From Chloroflexota bacterium (GTDB lineage Bacteria; Chloroflexota; Limnocylindria; P2-11E): a DNA stretch of 64,000 nt. The notes beneath the pieces are model-generated. The model searched no databases. It saw only the letters and a list, made by a program, of their open reading frames with translations, and was not told the origin of the DNA. This document shows positions 10,530 to 19,415 of the stretch, piece by piece. The position numbers and the translations under genes were made by a program. The stretch is from NCBI GenBank assembly GCA_016194865.1, contig JACQAT010000005.1, positions 1-64,000 of the forward strand. The letters run 5' to 3'. Each line of letters begins with the position of its first letter. Positions within the stretch are counted from its first letter, which is position 1.

Positions 10530-11716
10530 GCGAAAGGCTCGAGCGCCGGATCCGCAAGGACGACCCGGCCAAGCTCGAGGTCATCCTCGACGTCACGCGC
10601 CGGCTCATGTCGGTCACCGACCTCGACGCGCTGCTCGAGCTCATCGCGCAGGCGACGACGCAGGTCCTCAAGGCGGATCGCGCGACGATCTTCCTCGTCG
10701 ACGCGGATCGCGGCGAGCTCTGGTCGAAGGTCGCGCTGGGCGGGGTGCAGGAGATCCGCTTCCCGGTCGGCGCGGGGATCTCGGGTGAGGTCGCGCGCAC
10801 CGGAACGATCATCAACATCCCGGACGCCTATGCCGATCCGCGCTTCCTGCGCCGCTTCGACCAGGTGACGGGCTACCGGACGCGCAACCTGCTCACGTTC
10901 CCGATGACCGGCGCCCAGGGCACCGTCATCGGCGTGTTCCAGGTCCTCAACAAGGCGGAGGGCCCGTTCACGAAGGAGGACGAGGAGACCCTCTCCTCGC
11001 TCGCGTCCTCGGCCGCCGTCGCGGTCGAGAACGCCCAGCTCCTCGCGGCCCAGCGCAAGCTCTGGCTGTCGCTCGTCGAGACGCTCGCGGTGACCATCGA
11101 CGCGCGCGACCAGCAGACCGCCGGTCACAGCCGCCGCGTCACGCGCTACGCGGAGATCATCGGCCGCGCGATGGGGTGGCAGGGTCCCCAGATCGAGCGC
11201 CTGCGGACCGCCGCGCTGCTGCACGACTACGGCAAGATCGCGGTCCGCGACGGCGTGCTCCAGAAGCCGGGCAAGCTCGATGACAAGGAGTTCGCCTACA
11301 TGAAGGCGCACGCGGAGAAGACCGGCGAGTTCCTCGGCTACCTCGAGTTCCCGAGCGACATGCGCGAGGTGCCGCTCATCGCCGCGCAGCACCACGAGCG
11401 CATGGACGGCAAGGGTTACCCGAGCGGCCTGCCCGCGAGCCAGATCCTTCCCGGCGCGCGCATCGTCGCGGCGGCCGACATCTTCGACGCGCTCACCGCG
11501 CGCCGGTACTACAAGCCGCCCTATCCGGTCGCGAAGACGCTGGAGATCATGGACGGCATGGCCGGCGATCACCTCGATCCGCTCGTGGTCGCCGCGGTCC
11601 ACCGCGCGCTGCCGGAGCTCGAGGCCGCGGTCGAGGAGCTGAAGTCGACGTGGCCGGAGGCGGTGGACGCCGAGGCCGAGCTGTCCGAGCGCGATCAGCC
11701 CGCGGGGAGCCGATGA
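10526..11716 (+). CDS. GAF and HD-GYP domain protein
   Basis: GAF domain then LLHDYGKIAVRD...QHHERMDGKGYPSGLPASQILPGARIVAAADIFDALTARR. Confidence 0.9.
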   Translation: MSERLERRIRKDDPAKLEVILDVTRRLMSVTDLDALLELIAQATTQVLKADRATIFLVDADRGELWSKVALGGVQEIRFPVGAGISGEVARTGTIINIPDAYADPRFLRRFDQVTGYRTRNLLTFPMTGAQGTVIGVFQVLNKAEGPFTKEDEETLSSLASSAAVAVENAQLLAAQRKLWLSLVETLAVTIDARDQQTAGHSRRVTRYAEIIGRAMGWQGPQIERLRTAALLHDYGKIAVRDGVLQKPGKLDDKEFAYMKAHAEKTGEFLGYLEFPSDMREVPLIAAQHHERMDGKGYPSGLPASQILPGARIVAAADIFDALTARRYYKPPYPVAKTLEIMDGMAGDHLDPLVVAAVHRALPELEAAVEELKSTWPEAVDAEAELSERDQPAGSR

Positions 11717-12534
11717 AGATCCGCTTCTGGGGCACCCGTGGCTCCATCCCGACACCGGGCGAGCGCACCGTCCGCTACGGCGGCAACACCGCGTGTGTCG
11801 AGGTGCGCGACAACGCCGGCGCGCTGCTCATCCTCGACGCGGGCACCGGGCTGCGCGAGCTGGGCCTCTCGCTCAACGGCGATGAGCTGAAGCGCATCGA
11901 TCTGCTGCTCTCGCACCTCCACTGGGACCACATCCAGGGCATCCCGTTCTTCAAGCCCGCGTACGACCGGAAGACGGAGTTCCACATCCACGGCCCGAAG
12001 CAGCGGCGTGCCGTGCGCGACATGATCGGCGTCGGCATGGACGATCCGTTCTTCCCGGTGGACCTGGACGGGCTCCCCGCGAAGCTCGAGATCCACGACC
12101 TCGACGCCAACATCTCGATCCAGATCGGCTCGTACACCGTGCGCACGGCGCCGGTGTTCCATCCGGCACCCACGCTCGCGTATCGCGTGGAGGCCGACGG
12201 GAGATCGCTCGTCTACGCGACCGACACGGAGGATCCGTTCTCCGGCCGGGACAATCCGATCGTGACGCTCGCGAGCGGCGCGGACACGCTGGTCCACGAC
12301 GCGCAGTACACCATCGCTGACTACAAGAGGACCTGGGGCCATTCGACGATCGACGCGGCCATCGAGGTCGCGGCGAAGGCCGGCGTGAAGCGACTCGTGC
12401 TCTACCACCATGATCCCGATCGGGCGGACGCGCAGCTCGACGCCATCGGGCGCGAGTCGAGCGCGCGCGCGACCTTCGTCAAGCCGGGCCTCGAGGTCGT
12501 CGTCGCGCGAGAGGGCCTCGAGCTCACGATCTAG
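11713..12534 (+). CDS. MBL fold metal-dependent hydrolase
   Basis: MKIRFWGTRGSIPTPG...LLLSHLHWDHIQGIPFFKPAY. Confidence 0.88.
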   Translation: MKIRFWGTRGSIPTPGERTVRYGGNTACVEVRDNAGALLILDAGTGLRELGLSLNGDELKRIDLLLSHLHWDHIQGIPFFKPAYDRKTEFHIHGPKQRRAVRDMIGVGMDDPFFPVDLDGLPAKLEIHDLDANISIQIGSYTVRTAPVFHPAPTLAYRVEADGRSLVYATDTEDPFSGRDNPIVTLASGADTLVHDAQYTIADYKRTWGHSTIDAAIEVAAKAGVKRLVLYHHDPDRADAQLDAIGRESSARATFVKPGLEVVVAREGLELTI

Positions 12535-12551
12535 CGAAGGGGAGCAGCCAG

Positions 12552-12887
12552 ATGGACGTCAACGCGGTGCTCAGCGGTGCGCGCGACGCCATGAGCGTGA
12601 AGCGCGTGTTCGGCGAGGCCTACGAGAAGGACGGCGTGACGGTGATCCCCGTGGCGAAAGTGAGCGGCGGGGGAGGTGGCGGCGGCGGGCCTGCGGACAC
12701 CGGTGGCGGCGCGGGCTTCGGCCTGTCGGCACGGCCGGTGGGCGTCTACGTCATCAGGGACGGCGAGGTGACCTGGAAGCCCGCGCTCGACGAGACGCGC
12801 GTGGCGCTCATGGGCATGCTCGTGCCGATCATCGCCCTGCTGACGCTGCGTTCGGTCGCGAAGGCGATCTTCCGGAAGCGCCGCTGA
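12552..12887 (+). CDS. GerW/YtfJ-like protein
   Basis: VFGEAYEKDGVTVIPVAKVSGGGGGGGG...GFGLSARPVGVYVIRDGEVTWKP. Confidence 0.8.
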   Translation: MDVNAVLSGARDAMSVKRVFGEAYEKDGVTVIPVAKVSGGGGGGGGPADTGGGAGFGLSARPVGVYVIRDGEVTWKPALDETRVALMGMLVPIIALLTLRSVAKAIFRKRR

Positions 12888-13903
12888 TGCCCGCCAGAGC
12901 GGCTGCGCCTGGTAAGAAGACGACGACCGCGAAGAAGAGGACCGTCGCGAAGACCACGCGCAAGAAGCGTGGTCCGGCGGATGCGCGCGGGCCCGAGCCG
13001 AAGGAATCGCCGCTCGCGCTCGACGACGCGTCGATCGCGGATCTCGTGCGTCAGGTGGAGAAGGCGGGCGGCGCGCCGATCGGAGCCCTGCGCGATCCGT
13101 ACGCGAACCGGCCGCTGCTGCTCGCGAGCCTGCCGCTGCGGGCCATCGAGGCGACCTCGTTCCAGCGCGATCTCTCGCGTACGCACGCGGACAAGCTCGG
13201 CATCGCGATCGGCTCGGCCGGGATCTTCCTCGACCCGGTCATCGCCGTCGCGACGTCGGAGGGCTTCCGCTCGCCGAACGGGCGGCACCGCCTCGCCGCG
13301 GCGAAGCAGCTCGGCCTGCGGACGGTGACGGCGCTGCTCGTGCCCGACGAGGCGGTCATGTACCGCATCCTCCCGCTCAACACCGAGAAGGCGCACAACC
13401 TGCGCGACCGCAGCCTCGAGGTCATCCGCATGGCACGCCAGATCGCGAAGGATCGGCCGCGCACGAAGGAGAAGGACGAGGCGACGACCTTCGAGTCGGC
13501 GATGCTCCTCACGCTCGGCTGCGCGTACGAGAAGCGCTCGCGCTTCGCGGGCTCCGGCTACCAATCCATGCTGCGCCGCGTGGACCTGTTCCTCGACGCG
13601 ACCGTTCCGGCGGCGCTGCGCCAGCGCGAGCAATGGGCGCAGCGGCTCATGGACATCGACGACCGCGTCGCCGCGCACGTGAAGGTGTTGCAGGAGCGCG
13701 GCTTCAAGAGCCCGTATCTGCGCACGCTCATCGTCGCCCGCATCAACCCTGTTCGTTGGGTCCCACAGAAGCGGGGCGCCCCGCCTCCGATGACGATGGC
13801 CGAGGCGCTGACGCGCATGACCGCCTCGGTGCGCAGGTTCGATCCGGGATCGGTGAAGCAGCAGGACCTCGCGCTGGTGGCGGCGATCTCGAGCGACGAG
13901 TAG
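12887..13903 (+). CDS. ParB N-terminal (ParB/sulfiredoxin-like) domain protein
   Basis: LPLRAIEATSFQRDLSRTHADKLGIAI...SPNGRHRLAAAKQLGLRTVTALLV; Lys-rich N-terminus. Confidence 0.75.
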   Translation: MPARAAAPGKKTTTAKKRTVAKTTRKKRGPADARGPEPKESPLALDDASIADLVRQVEKAGGAPIGALRDPYANRPLLLASLPLRAIEATSFQRDLSRTHADKLGIAIGSAGIFLDPVIAVATSEGFRSPNGRHRLAAAKQLGLRTVTALLVPDEAVMYRILPLNTEKAHNLRDRSLEVIRMARQIAKDRPRTKEKDEATTFESAMLLTLGCAYEKRSRFAGSGYQSMLRRVDLFLDATVPAALRQREQWAQRLMDIDDRVAAHVKVLQERGFKSPYLRTLIVARINPVRWVPQKRGAPPPMTMAEALTRMTASVRRFDPGSVKQQDLALVAAISSDE

Positions 13904-13916
13904 GGCGCTACCTCGG

Positions 13917-13999
13917 TGGGCGAGGAGGGATTCGAACCCTCACGCTCTTTCGAGCACCAGACTCTAATTCTGGAATGTCTGCCATTTCATCACTCGCCC
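13917..13999 (-). tRNA. tRNA-Leu (anticodon UAG)
   Basis: Minus strand folds as GGGCGAG acceptor, CCAGA-AUUAGAG-UCUGG anticodon arm, long variable arm GCUC-GAAA-GAGC, GGGUUCGAAUCCC T arm, CUCGCCC. Confidence 0.93.
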
Positions 14000-14006
14000 G
14001 CGGGGA

Positions 14007-14906
14007 CTAGCGTACCCGGGCTTCGATCCCCGATAGCCGCTCGATCGCCTTGATGAGCGCGAGATTGCCCTCGCCGCCGCCGCCGTCCTTCTGGAGCGCG
14101 GTGTAAAGGGCGTGCGCCAACGACGTCCCCGGGAGGGGCACGTGGTCCGCGTACGCGGCGTCGAGCACGAGGCGCAGGTCCTTCTGCTGCAGGTCGATCA
14201 TGAAGCCGGGCTTGAAGTCGCCGGCCAGCATCTTCGGCGCGTAGTTCTGCATCGCCCACGACGAGCCGGCGCCGCCCGCGATGACCTGGCGCGTCTTCTC
14301 GAGGTCGATCCCCTGCGCGGCCGCGAACACGAGCGCCTCGGAGACGCCGAGGTTGTTGATGGCGACCGCGATCTGGTTCGCGAGCTTGCAGGCCTGGCCC
14401 GCGCCGTGATCGCCGATGTGCACGATCGTCTTGCCCAGCGTCTGGAGCAGCGGCATCGCGCGCGCGACATCGTCCGCCTCGCCGCCGATCATGATCGCGA
14501 GGCGCGCCTCGATCGCGCCGATCTCGCCGCCGGAGACGGGCGCGTCCAGCGTGCGGAAGCCCTTCTCCCGCGCGCGGTCGGCGAACGCGCGCGTCGCGAG
14601 CGGCGAGATGGTGCTCATGTCGATCGCGAGGAGCCCCGTTCGCGCGCCCTCCGCGATCCCGTTCGGTCCGAAGGTGACCGCCTCGACGTCGGGCGAGCTC
14701 GTCACCATCGTGACCACGATGTCGCTGCGCTCGGCGACCTCCTTCGGGGTCGCGACGACGGTCGCCCCCTCGGCCTTCAGTGGCTCCGCGCGCGCGAGCG
14801 TGCGATTCGTCGCGGTGACGGCGAAGCCGGCCTTGAGCGCGTTGCGCGCCATCGGCAATCCCATGATCCCGAGCCCGACGAATCCGACGCGGGCGCGCTC
14901 AGGCAT
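14007..14906 (-). CDS. NAD(P)-dependent beta-hydroxyacid dehydrogenase (3-hydroxyisobutyrate dehydrogenase-like)
   Basis: VGFVGLGIMGLPMARNALKAGF...LDAPVSGGEIGAIEARLAIMIGG. Confidence 0.88.
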   Translation of the reverse strand: MPERARVGFVGLGIMGLPMARNALKAGFAVTATNRTLARAEPLKAEGATVVATPKEVAERSDIVVTMVTSSPDVEAVTFGPNGIAEGARTGLLAIDMSTISPLATRAFADRAREKGFRTLDAPVSGGEIGAIEARLAIMIGGEADDVARAMPLLQTLGKTIVHIGDHGAGQACKLANQIAVAINNLGVSEALVFAAAQGIDLEKTRQVIAGGAGSSWAMQNYAPKMLAGDFKPGFMIDLQQKDLRLVLDAAYADHVPLPGTSLAHALYTALQKDGGGGEGNLALIKAIERLSGIEARVR

Positions 14907-15237
14907 CGGGGTCGATGTCCTCGCCGACGTCATCCGCGCGCAGGAAGACCGAACGAGTGCCGCCGTCCGACTGCACGAGGTAGGTGAGCTCATCGCTCTC
15001 GTCGACGTTGACCGACGCGAGGAGCTTGTCGTCGGTGATGTGCACGAACCCGCTCGATCGCTGGAGCTCGTTCGCGATCGCCTCGGAGAGAGAATCCTCC
15101 TCATAGGCGTCCTTGATCAGCGCGCGGGCCTTCTTGACGAGGGCGAAGAACTCGAGAGGCTCCAGCTGGTCCTCGTGCATCAACAGCACGGCGCTGCCCA
15201 CATCCTCGTCGCCGTCGTGGATCTCATAAAAGAACAT
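14899..15237 (-). CDS. Hypothetical acidic protein
   Basis: 112-aa ORF, 8-nt overlap with the downstream gene. Confidence 0.6.
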   Translation of the reverse strand: MFFYEIHDGDEDVGSAVLLMHEDQLEPLEFFALVKKARALIKDAYEEDSLSEAIANELQRSSGFVHITDDKLLASVNVDESDELTYLVQSDGGTRSVFLRADDVGEDIDPDA

Positions 15238-15273
15238 CGGGGTGGCTGAAAGCCTAAACTAGGCGTCTCCCAT

Positions 15274-16773
15274 ATGAACGAGACACCTTCGACGACCGCG
15301 CCCGCCACGCCCGCGTCGTTCCGCTACACCCTGGCACGTGAGCCCGGGTCGCGCGTGAAGCTCGTCGTGGACGTGGATGCCGATCGCGTCAAGGCCGCGG
15401 CAGACCGCGTGTTCGGCCGTCGCGTGCGGCAGGCCAACATCCCCGGCTTCCGGCCGGGCAAGGCCCCGAGGGCGATCTACGAACGGACCTACGGCAGCGA
15501 GCATCTGTGGCACGAGGCGGCCGAGGACGTCATCGACGAGACCTACCGCGAGATCGTCCAGCGCGAGGACCTGCATCCGCTCGACCAGCCCGAGGTGGAG
15601 CTCGGCGAGCACGGCGAGGGCAAGCCGGTCGCCTACACCGCGACGATGCCGGTGAAGCCCGAGGTCGAATTCGGCGACTACGCGGCACACGGCCAGACGG
15701 TGCAGCCGACCGCGGTCACGGATGAGGACGTCGAGCGGACCATCGCGGGCATGCGCGACCACCACGCCGAGCTGAAGCCTGTCGAGCGCGCGGCGCAGAA
15801 GGACGACGTGGTCACGGTCGACATCGACGCGGTGCTCGATGGCAAGGCGATGCCGCCGCTCGGGCGCGGCGCGCACCTCGAGCTCGGGCGCGAGTACGCG
15901 ATCCCCGGGCTCAGCGAGGGCCTGATCGGCGCGAGCGCGGGCGAGACGAAGACGCTCGAGCTCACCTTCCCCGAGACCGCGGATGACGACGTGAAGGGGA
16001 AGACCGGCACCTTCACCGTGAAGGTCGCGCAGGTCTCCGAGAAGCTGCTGCCCGCGCTCGACGACGAGTTCGCGAAGACCGTCGGCACCACCGACATGGG
16101 CACGCTGCGGAACGCGGTCCGCAACGAGCTCGCGCACAGCGCGTTCCACCAGGCCCGCGACGAGGCCGCCGAGAAGCTCATGGACCACCTGCTCGCGAGC
16201 TCGACCGTCGAGGTGCCCGAGATCCTGGTCCATGACGAGCTCGACCACCTGATGGCCGATCTCAAGTCGCGCCTCGCGGAGCAGGGCCTCACGCTCGAGC
16301 AATTCCTGCTTCAGGCGCGCAAGACCGAGGACGAGATCCGCGCCGACTGGCGCGAGGCGGCCGAGCGGCGCGCGAAGTCCCTGCTCGTGCTCGACGCGCT
16401 CTCGACGAAGGAGAACGTGACCATCTCCGGGACGGAGCTCGCGCAGGAACTGGCACTCATGCCGCTCGCGCAGCAGGACCCGCAGGCGCTGCGCGACCCG
16501 GCGGTCCTCGCCTCGCTCGCGCGCTCGATGCGCAATCGCAAGCTCGTCGATAAGCTCATCGGCCTCGAGGGTCCGGACGCGGAGCGCGAGGCGATCAAGG
16601 CCGCGGGCGGCACCGGCGAGACGGGCCACGAGCCCGCGGACGCGGCCCCATCGCTCGTCGTTCCCGACGCGGTCACGGAGCCCACGGGCAGGCTCATCGT
16701 CCCCGACGCGAAGGAGACCAGCGACGCGACGCCGGAAGGCCGCGAAGCGATCCGGGGCCTGCTGAAGGGCTAG
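15274..16773 (+). CDS. tig: Trigger factor
   Basis: VRQANIPGFRPGKAPRAIYERTYG; FKBP-like middle domain; C-terminal chaperone domain. Confidence 0.92.
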   Translation: MNETPSTTAPATPASFRYTLAREPGSRVKLVVDVDADRVKAAADRVFGRRVRQANIPGFRPGKAPRAIYERTYGSEHLWHEAAEDVIDETYREIVQREDLHPLDQPEVELGEHGEGKPVAYTATMPVKPEVEFGDYAAHGQTVQPTAVTDEDVERTIAGMRDHHAELKPVERAAQKDDVVTVDIDAVLDGKAMPPLGRGAHLELGREYAIPGLSEGLIGASAGETKTLELTFPETADDDVKGKTGTFTVKVAQVSEKLLPALDDEFAKTVGTTDMGTLRNAVRNELAHSAFHQARDEAAEKLMDHLLASSTVEVPEILVHDELDHLMADLKSRLAEQGLTLEQFLLQARKTEDEIRADWREAAERRAKSLLVLDALSTKENVTISGTELAQELALMPLAQQDPQALRDPAVLASLARSMRNRKLVDKLIGLEGPDAEREAIKAAGGTGETGHEPADAAPSLVVPDAVTEPTGRLIVPDAKETSDATPEGREAIRGLLKG

Positions 16774-16783
16774 CCCGAGCGGC

Positions 16784-17833
16784 TCACGTCGCGTACTGCT
16801 TGAACCACTCGATCGTCGCCTGCCACGCCTTCTGCGCCTGATCGGCGACGTAGCGCTCACCGGTGTCGTTGTGGAACGCGTGGTTCACGCCGGGGTACAC
16901 CGTCGTCTTGTACGGGCGCCCGGTCTTCTTGAGCTGCTCCTCGATCTGCGGCGCGGTGCTCGTGATGCGCGTGTCCAGCTCGGCGTAGACCGCCGAGACC
17001 GCGGCCTTCGTCGTCGCGAGCCCGGCGATGTTCGCCGGCGCGGGTCCGTAGAACGGCGCCGCCGCCTTCACGTCGCCTCCCGCCACCAGAAGGTTCCACA
17101 CCGTGCCGCCACCGAAGCAGAAGCCGGTGACCGCGAGCGCGTCCGCCTTGACGTTGGCGTGCGCCTTGAGGAACTCGAGCGCGGCTTTGAGGTCGGCGGT
17201 CATCGCGTCGGGTGTCGTCTTGGCGAGCTCGGCCGAGTACGTCCCGCCGAGCTTCTCGGCGCCGCCCTGGCGCGACAGCAGGTCGATCGAGAGGCCGGTG
17301 AACCCCGCGGTCGCGACGCGGCGGACGACATCCTGGATGTGGGGCGTCAGCCCGACGTTCTCGTGCACGACGAGCACCGCGGGGTACGTGCCCTCGGCCT
17401 TCGGCCGCGCCAGGTAGCCGATCAACACGGCGCCGTCGGCGCCCTTGATCGACCCGGGAGAGACGGGACCGGCGGTGATCCGCGGGTCGTCGGCCTTGAC
17501 GGTGACGCCGTCGGGGCCGCTGCGCGCGGCCGGCGGGAGCGCATAGGGGCTGGCGGCGGCCGTCGCCACGGCGGTCGGGCTGGCGACGCGGTTCGAGGCG
17601 GCGGCGGTCGCGGACGGCGCCGTCGTCGCGGCGGGGCTGCAGCCGAGCGTCGGCAGGACCGCCAGCGTCACGGCGAGGCTCCCGGTGATCCAGGTGACCT
17701 TCCGGAGCATTTGACGACGTGAGATCAGACCGTCGTTGAAGTCCTCGATGTGCTCCTGGATGACGTACAGCTGGAGCGGGGTCCAGTCCGGGTGCGCCGG
17801 GTCGATGTTCTGGTCGCCCCTGTGACCGCCCAC
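16784..17833 (-). CDS. Dienelactone hydrolase family protein, secreted
   Basis: ISRRQMLRKVTWITGSLAVTLAVLPTLGC export signal; VLVVHENVGLTPHIQDVVRRVA; VTGFCFGGG; GVNHAFHND; GTG start likely. Confidence 0.88.
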   Translation of the reverse strand: MGGHRGDQNIDPAHPDWTPLQLYVIQEHIEDFNDGLISRRQMLRKVTWITGSLAVTLAVLPTLGCSPAATTAPSATAAASNRVASPTAVATAAASPYALPPAARSGPDGVTVKADDPRITAGPVSPGSIKGADGAVLIGYLARPKAEGTYPAVLVVHENVGLTPHIQDVVRRVATAGFTGLSIDLLSRQGGAEKLGGTYSAELAKTTPDAMTADLKAALEFLKAHANVKADALAVTGFCFGGGTVWNLLVAGGDVKAAAPFYGPAPANIAGLATTKAAVSAVYAELDTRITSTAPQIEEQLKKTGRPYKTTVYPGVNHAFHNDTGERYVADQAQKAWQATIEWFKQYAT

Positions 17834-17870
17834 GTGTCCACCTCCCACGCCTGCGCCGGGTCTCTCTGTA

Positions 17871-19019
17871 CTACGCCTCGACGGGCACGGCGGATGCGAT
17901 CTTGGCCGCCAGCTCTCGGAGCGTCGCGGCGCCGGTGGAATCGGGGCCGGCCAGGACCAGGGGCTTGCCCTGGTCGGCGGCGTCATCGAAGAGCGGTGTG
18001 CACGGGATCACCAGGTCCGGCTTGCGACCGAAGAATTGCTCGATCTGCTCGTAGTCGAGGCCTCGGGTCCCGGTGCGGTTCAGCACGAGCAGCGTCCGCT
18101 CGCGCGGGTACTGCAGCTTCGTCAGCACGAAGATGACGTCGAGCGCCGCCTTGAGGGAAGGCAGGTTCGCGTTCGTGACGACGACGACGCCATCGGACGC
18201 GTCGAGGGCGGCGAGGGTGATCTGGGAGAAGGTCGCCGCGCTGTCGACGATCACATAGTCGGCTCTCGCCTTGAGCCGGTCGATCGCCTGCTGGACATTC
18301 GTGATCGAGACGAGCTCGGCCGCCTCCGGCCGATCGGAGGCGCTCACGAGCGTCACTCCGCTCGCGTGCTCCTGAACGAAGTTCGAGAAATACGCGTCAT
18401 CCTGGTCGGCGAGAACGTTATCGCCGATGTCCGCGAGCGTCCGCTCGGGCTTCAGGTCGAGCAGCATCGCGGCGTTCGGGAATTCGAGGTTCAGGTCGAA
18501 GACCGCCGTCCGGTAGGAGCTCGAGGTACCGAGCGCGACCGCGGTGTTGACCGCGAGCGTCGTCGCTCCGGTGCCGCCCTTTCCGTGGAGGAACAGAACG
18601 ACTTTGCCCTGTCGCGCGACCGCGCCGGCCGCGGCGGGCGCCGCCGCCGAGCGGCGCAGCAGCGTCTCGACCTTGGCCGCGAGCACCGCCATCTCGACCG
18701 GCTTCGGCACGTAGTCGTCGACGCCGACCTGATAGCCGGAGAGGATGTCCTCGGCCTGCTTGCGGGCGGAGAGCATGACGATCGGGATGCGCGAGGTCTT
18801 GTGGTTCTCGCGCAGCCGGCGCGTCAGCTCGAGGCCGTTCATGTACGGCATGTTCACGTCGGTGATGACCAGGTGGGGGAGCTCCTGCCGTACCAGCTTC
18901 AGCGCCTCCATGCCATCGGGCGCGACGAGCACGTTGTAGCCGCGGCGCTGCAGGAACGTCGAGACGAGCTTGCGGATCTGCTCCTCGTCGTCGGCGAAGA
19001 GGATCTTCTCGCCTGCCAT
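17871..19019 (-). CDS. Response regulator receiver fused to ParA/CpaE-like ATPase
   Basis: ILFADDEEQIRKLVSTFL...LVITDVNMPYMNG, then VVLFLHGKGGTGATTLAVNTAVAL. Confidence 0.88.
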   Translation of the reverse strand: MAGEKILFADDEEQIRKLVSTFLQRRGYNVLVAPDGMEALKLVRQELPHLVITDVNMPYMNGLELTRRLRENHKTSRIPIVMLSARKQAEDILSGYQVGVDDYVPKPVEMAVLAAKVETLLRRSAAAPAAAGAVARQGKVVLFLHGKGGTGATTLAVNTAVALGTSSSYRTAVFDLNLEFPNAAMLLDLKPERTLADIGDNVLADQDDAYFSNFVQEHASGVTLVSASDRPEAAELVSITNVQQAIDRLKARADYVIVDSAATFSQITLAALDASDGVVVVTNANLPSLKAALDVIFVLTKLQYPRERTLLVLNRTGTRGLDYEQIEQFFGRKPDLVIPCTPLFDDAADQGKPLVLAGPDSTGAATLRELAAKIASAVPVEA

Positions 19020-19027
19020 CGGTCGGC

Positions 19028-19399
19028 CTAGCCCGTCTTCGTCGTGAACTCGTCGACACGCGCGCGGAGATCCGCCATGGTGAACGGCTTTGCCAGCACT
19101 CCCGCCGCGCCGTGCCGGGAGGCCTCCTCGACCTGCGCGCGCTGCACGCTCGCGGTCATGAACACGATCGGGATGTGCGAGATGGTCGGATCGGCCTTCA
19201 CGGCGTCACCGAGCTGGTAGCCGTCCATTCCCGGCATCGACACGTCCGAGAAGATCACGTCCGGGTGCTCCTTGCGGATGAGCCGCAGGCCGGATGCGCC
19301 GTCGGGAGCGAGGTGGATCTCGTGCGCGAGGGAGCGCAGAGCGGCACGGATCAGCTTCTGGATCATGACGTCGTCCTCGCAGAACACGAGCTTGCTCAC
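19028..19399 (-). CDS. Response regulator (single REC domain)
   Basis: VFCEDDVMIQKLIRAALR...VIFSDVSMPGMDGYQLG. Confidence 0.88.
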   Translation of the reverse strand: MSKLVFCEDDVMIQKLIRAALRSLAHEIHLAPDGASGLRLIRKEHPDVIFSDVSMPGMDGYQLGDAVKADPTISHIPIVFMTASVQRAQVEEASRHGAAGVLAKPFTMADLRARVDEFTTKTG

Positions 19400-19415
19400 G
19401 GACTAAGCGTAAGCG

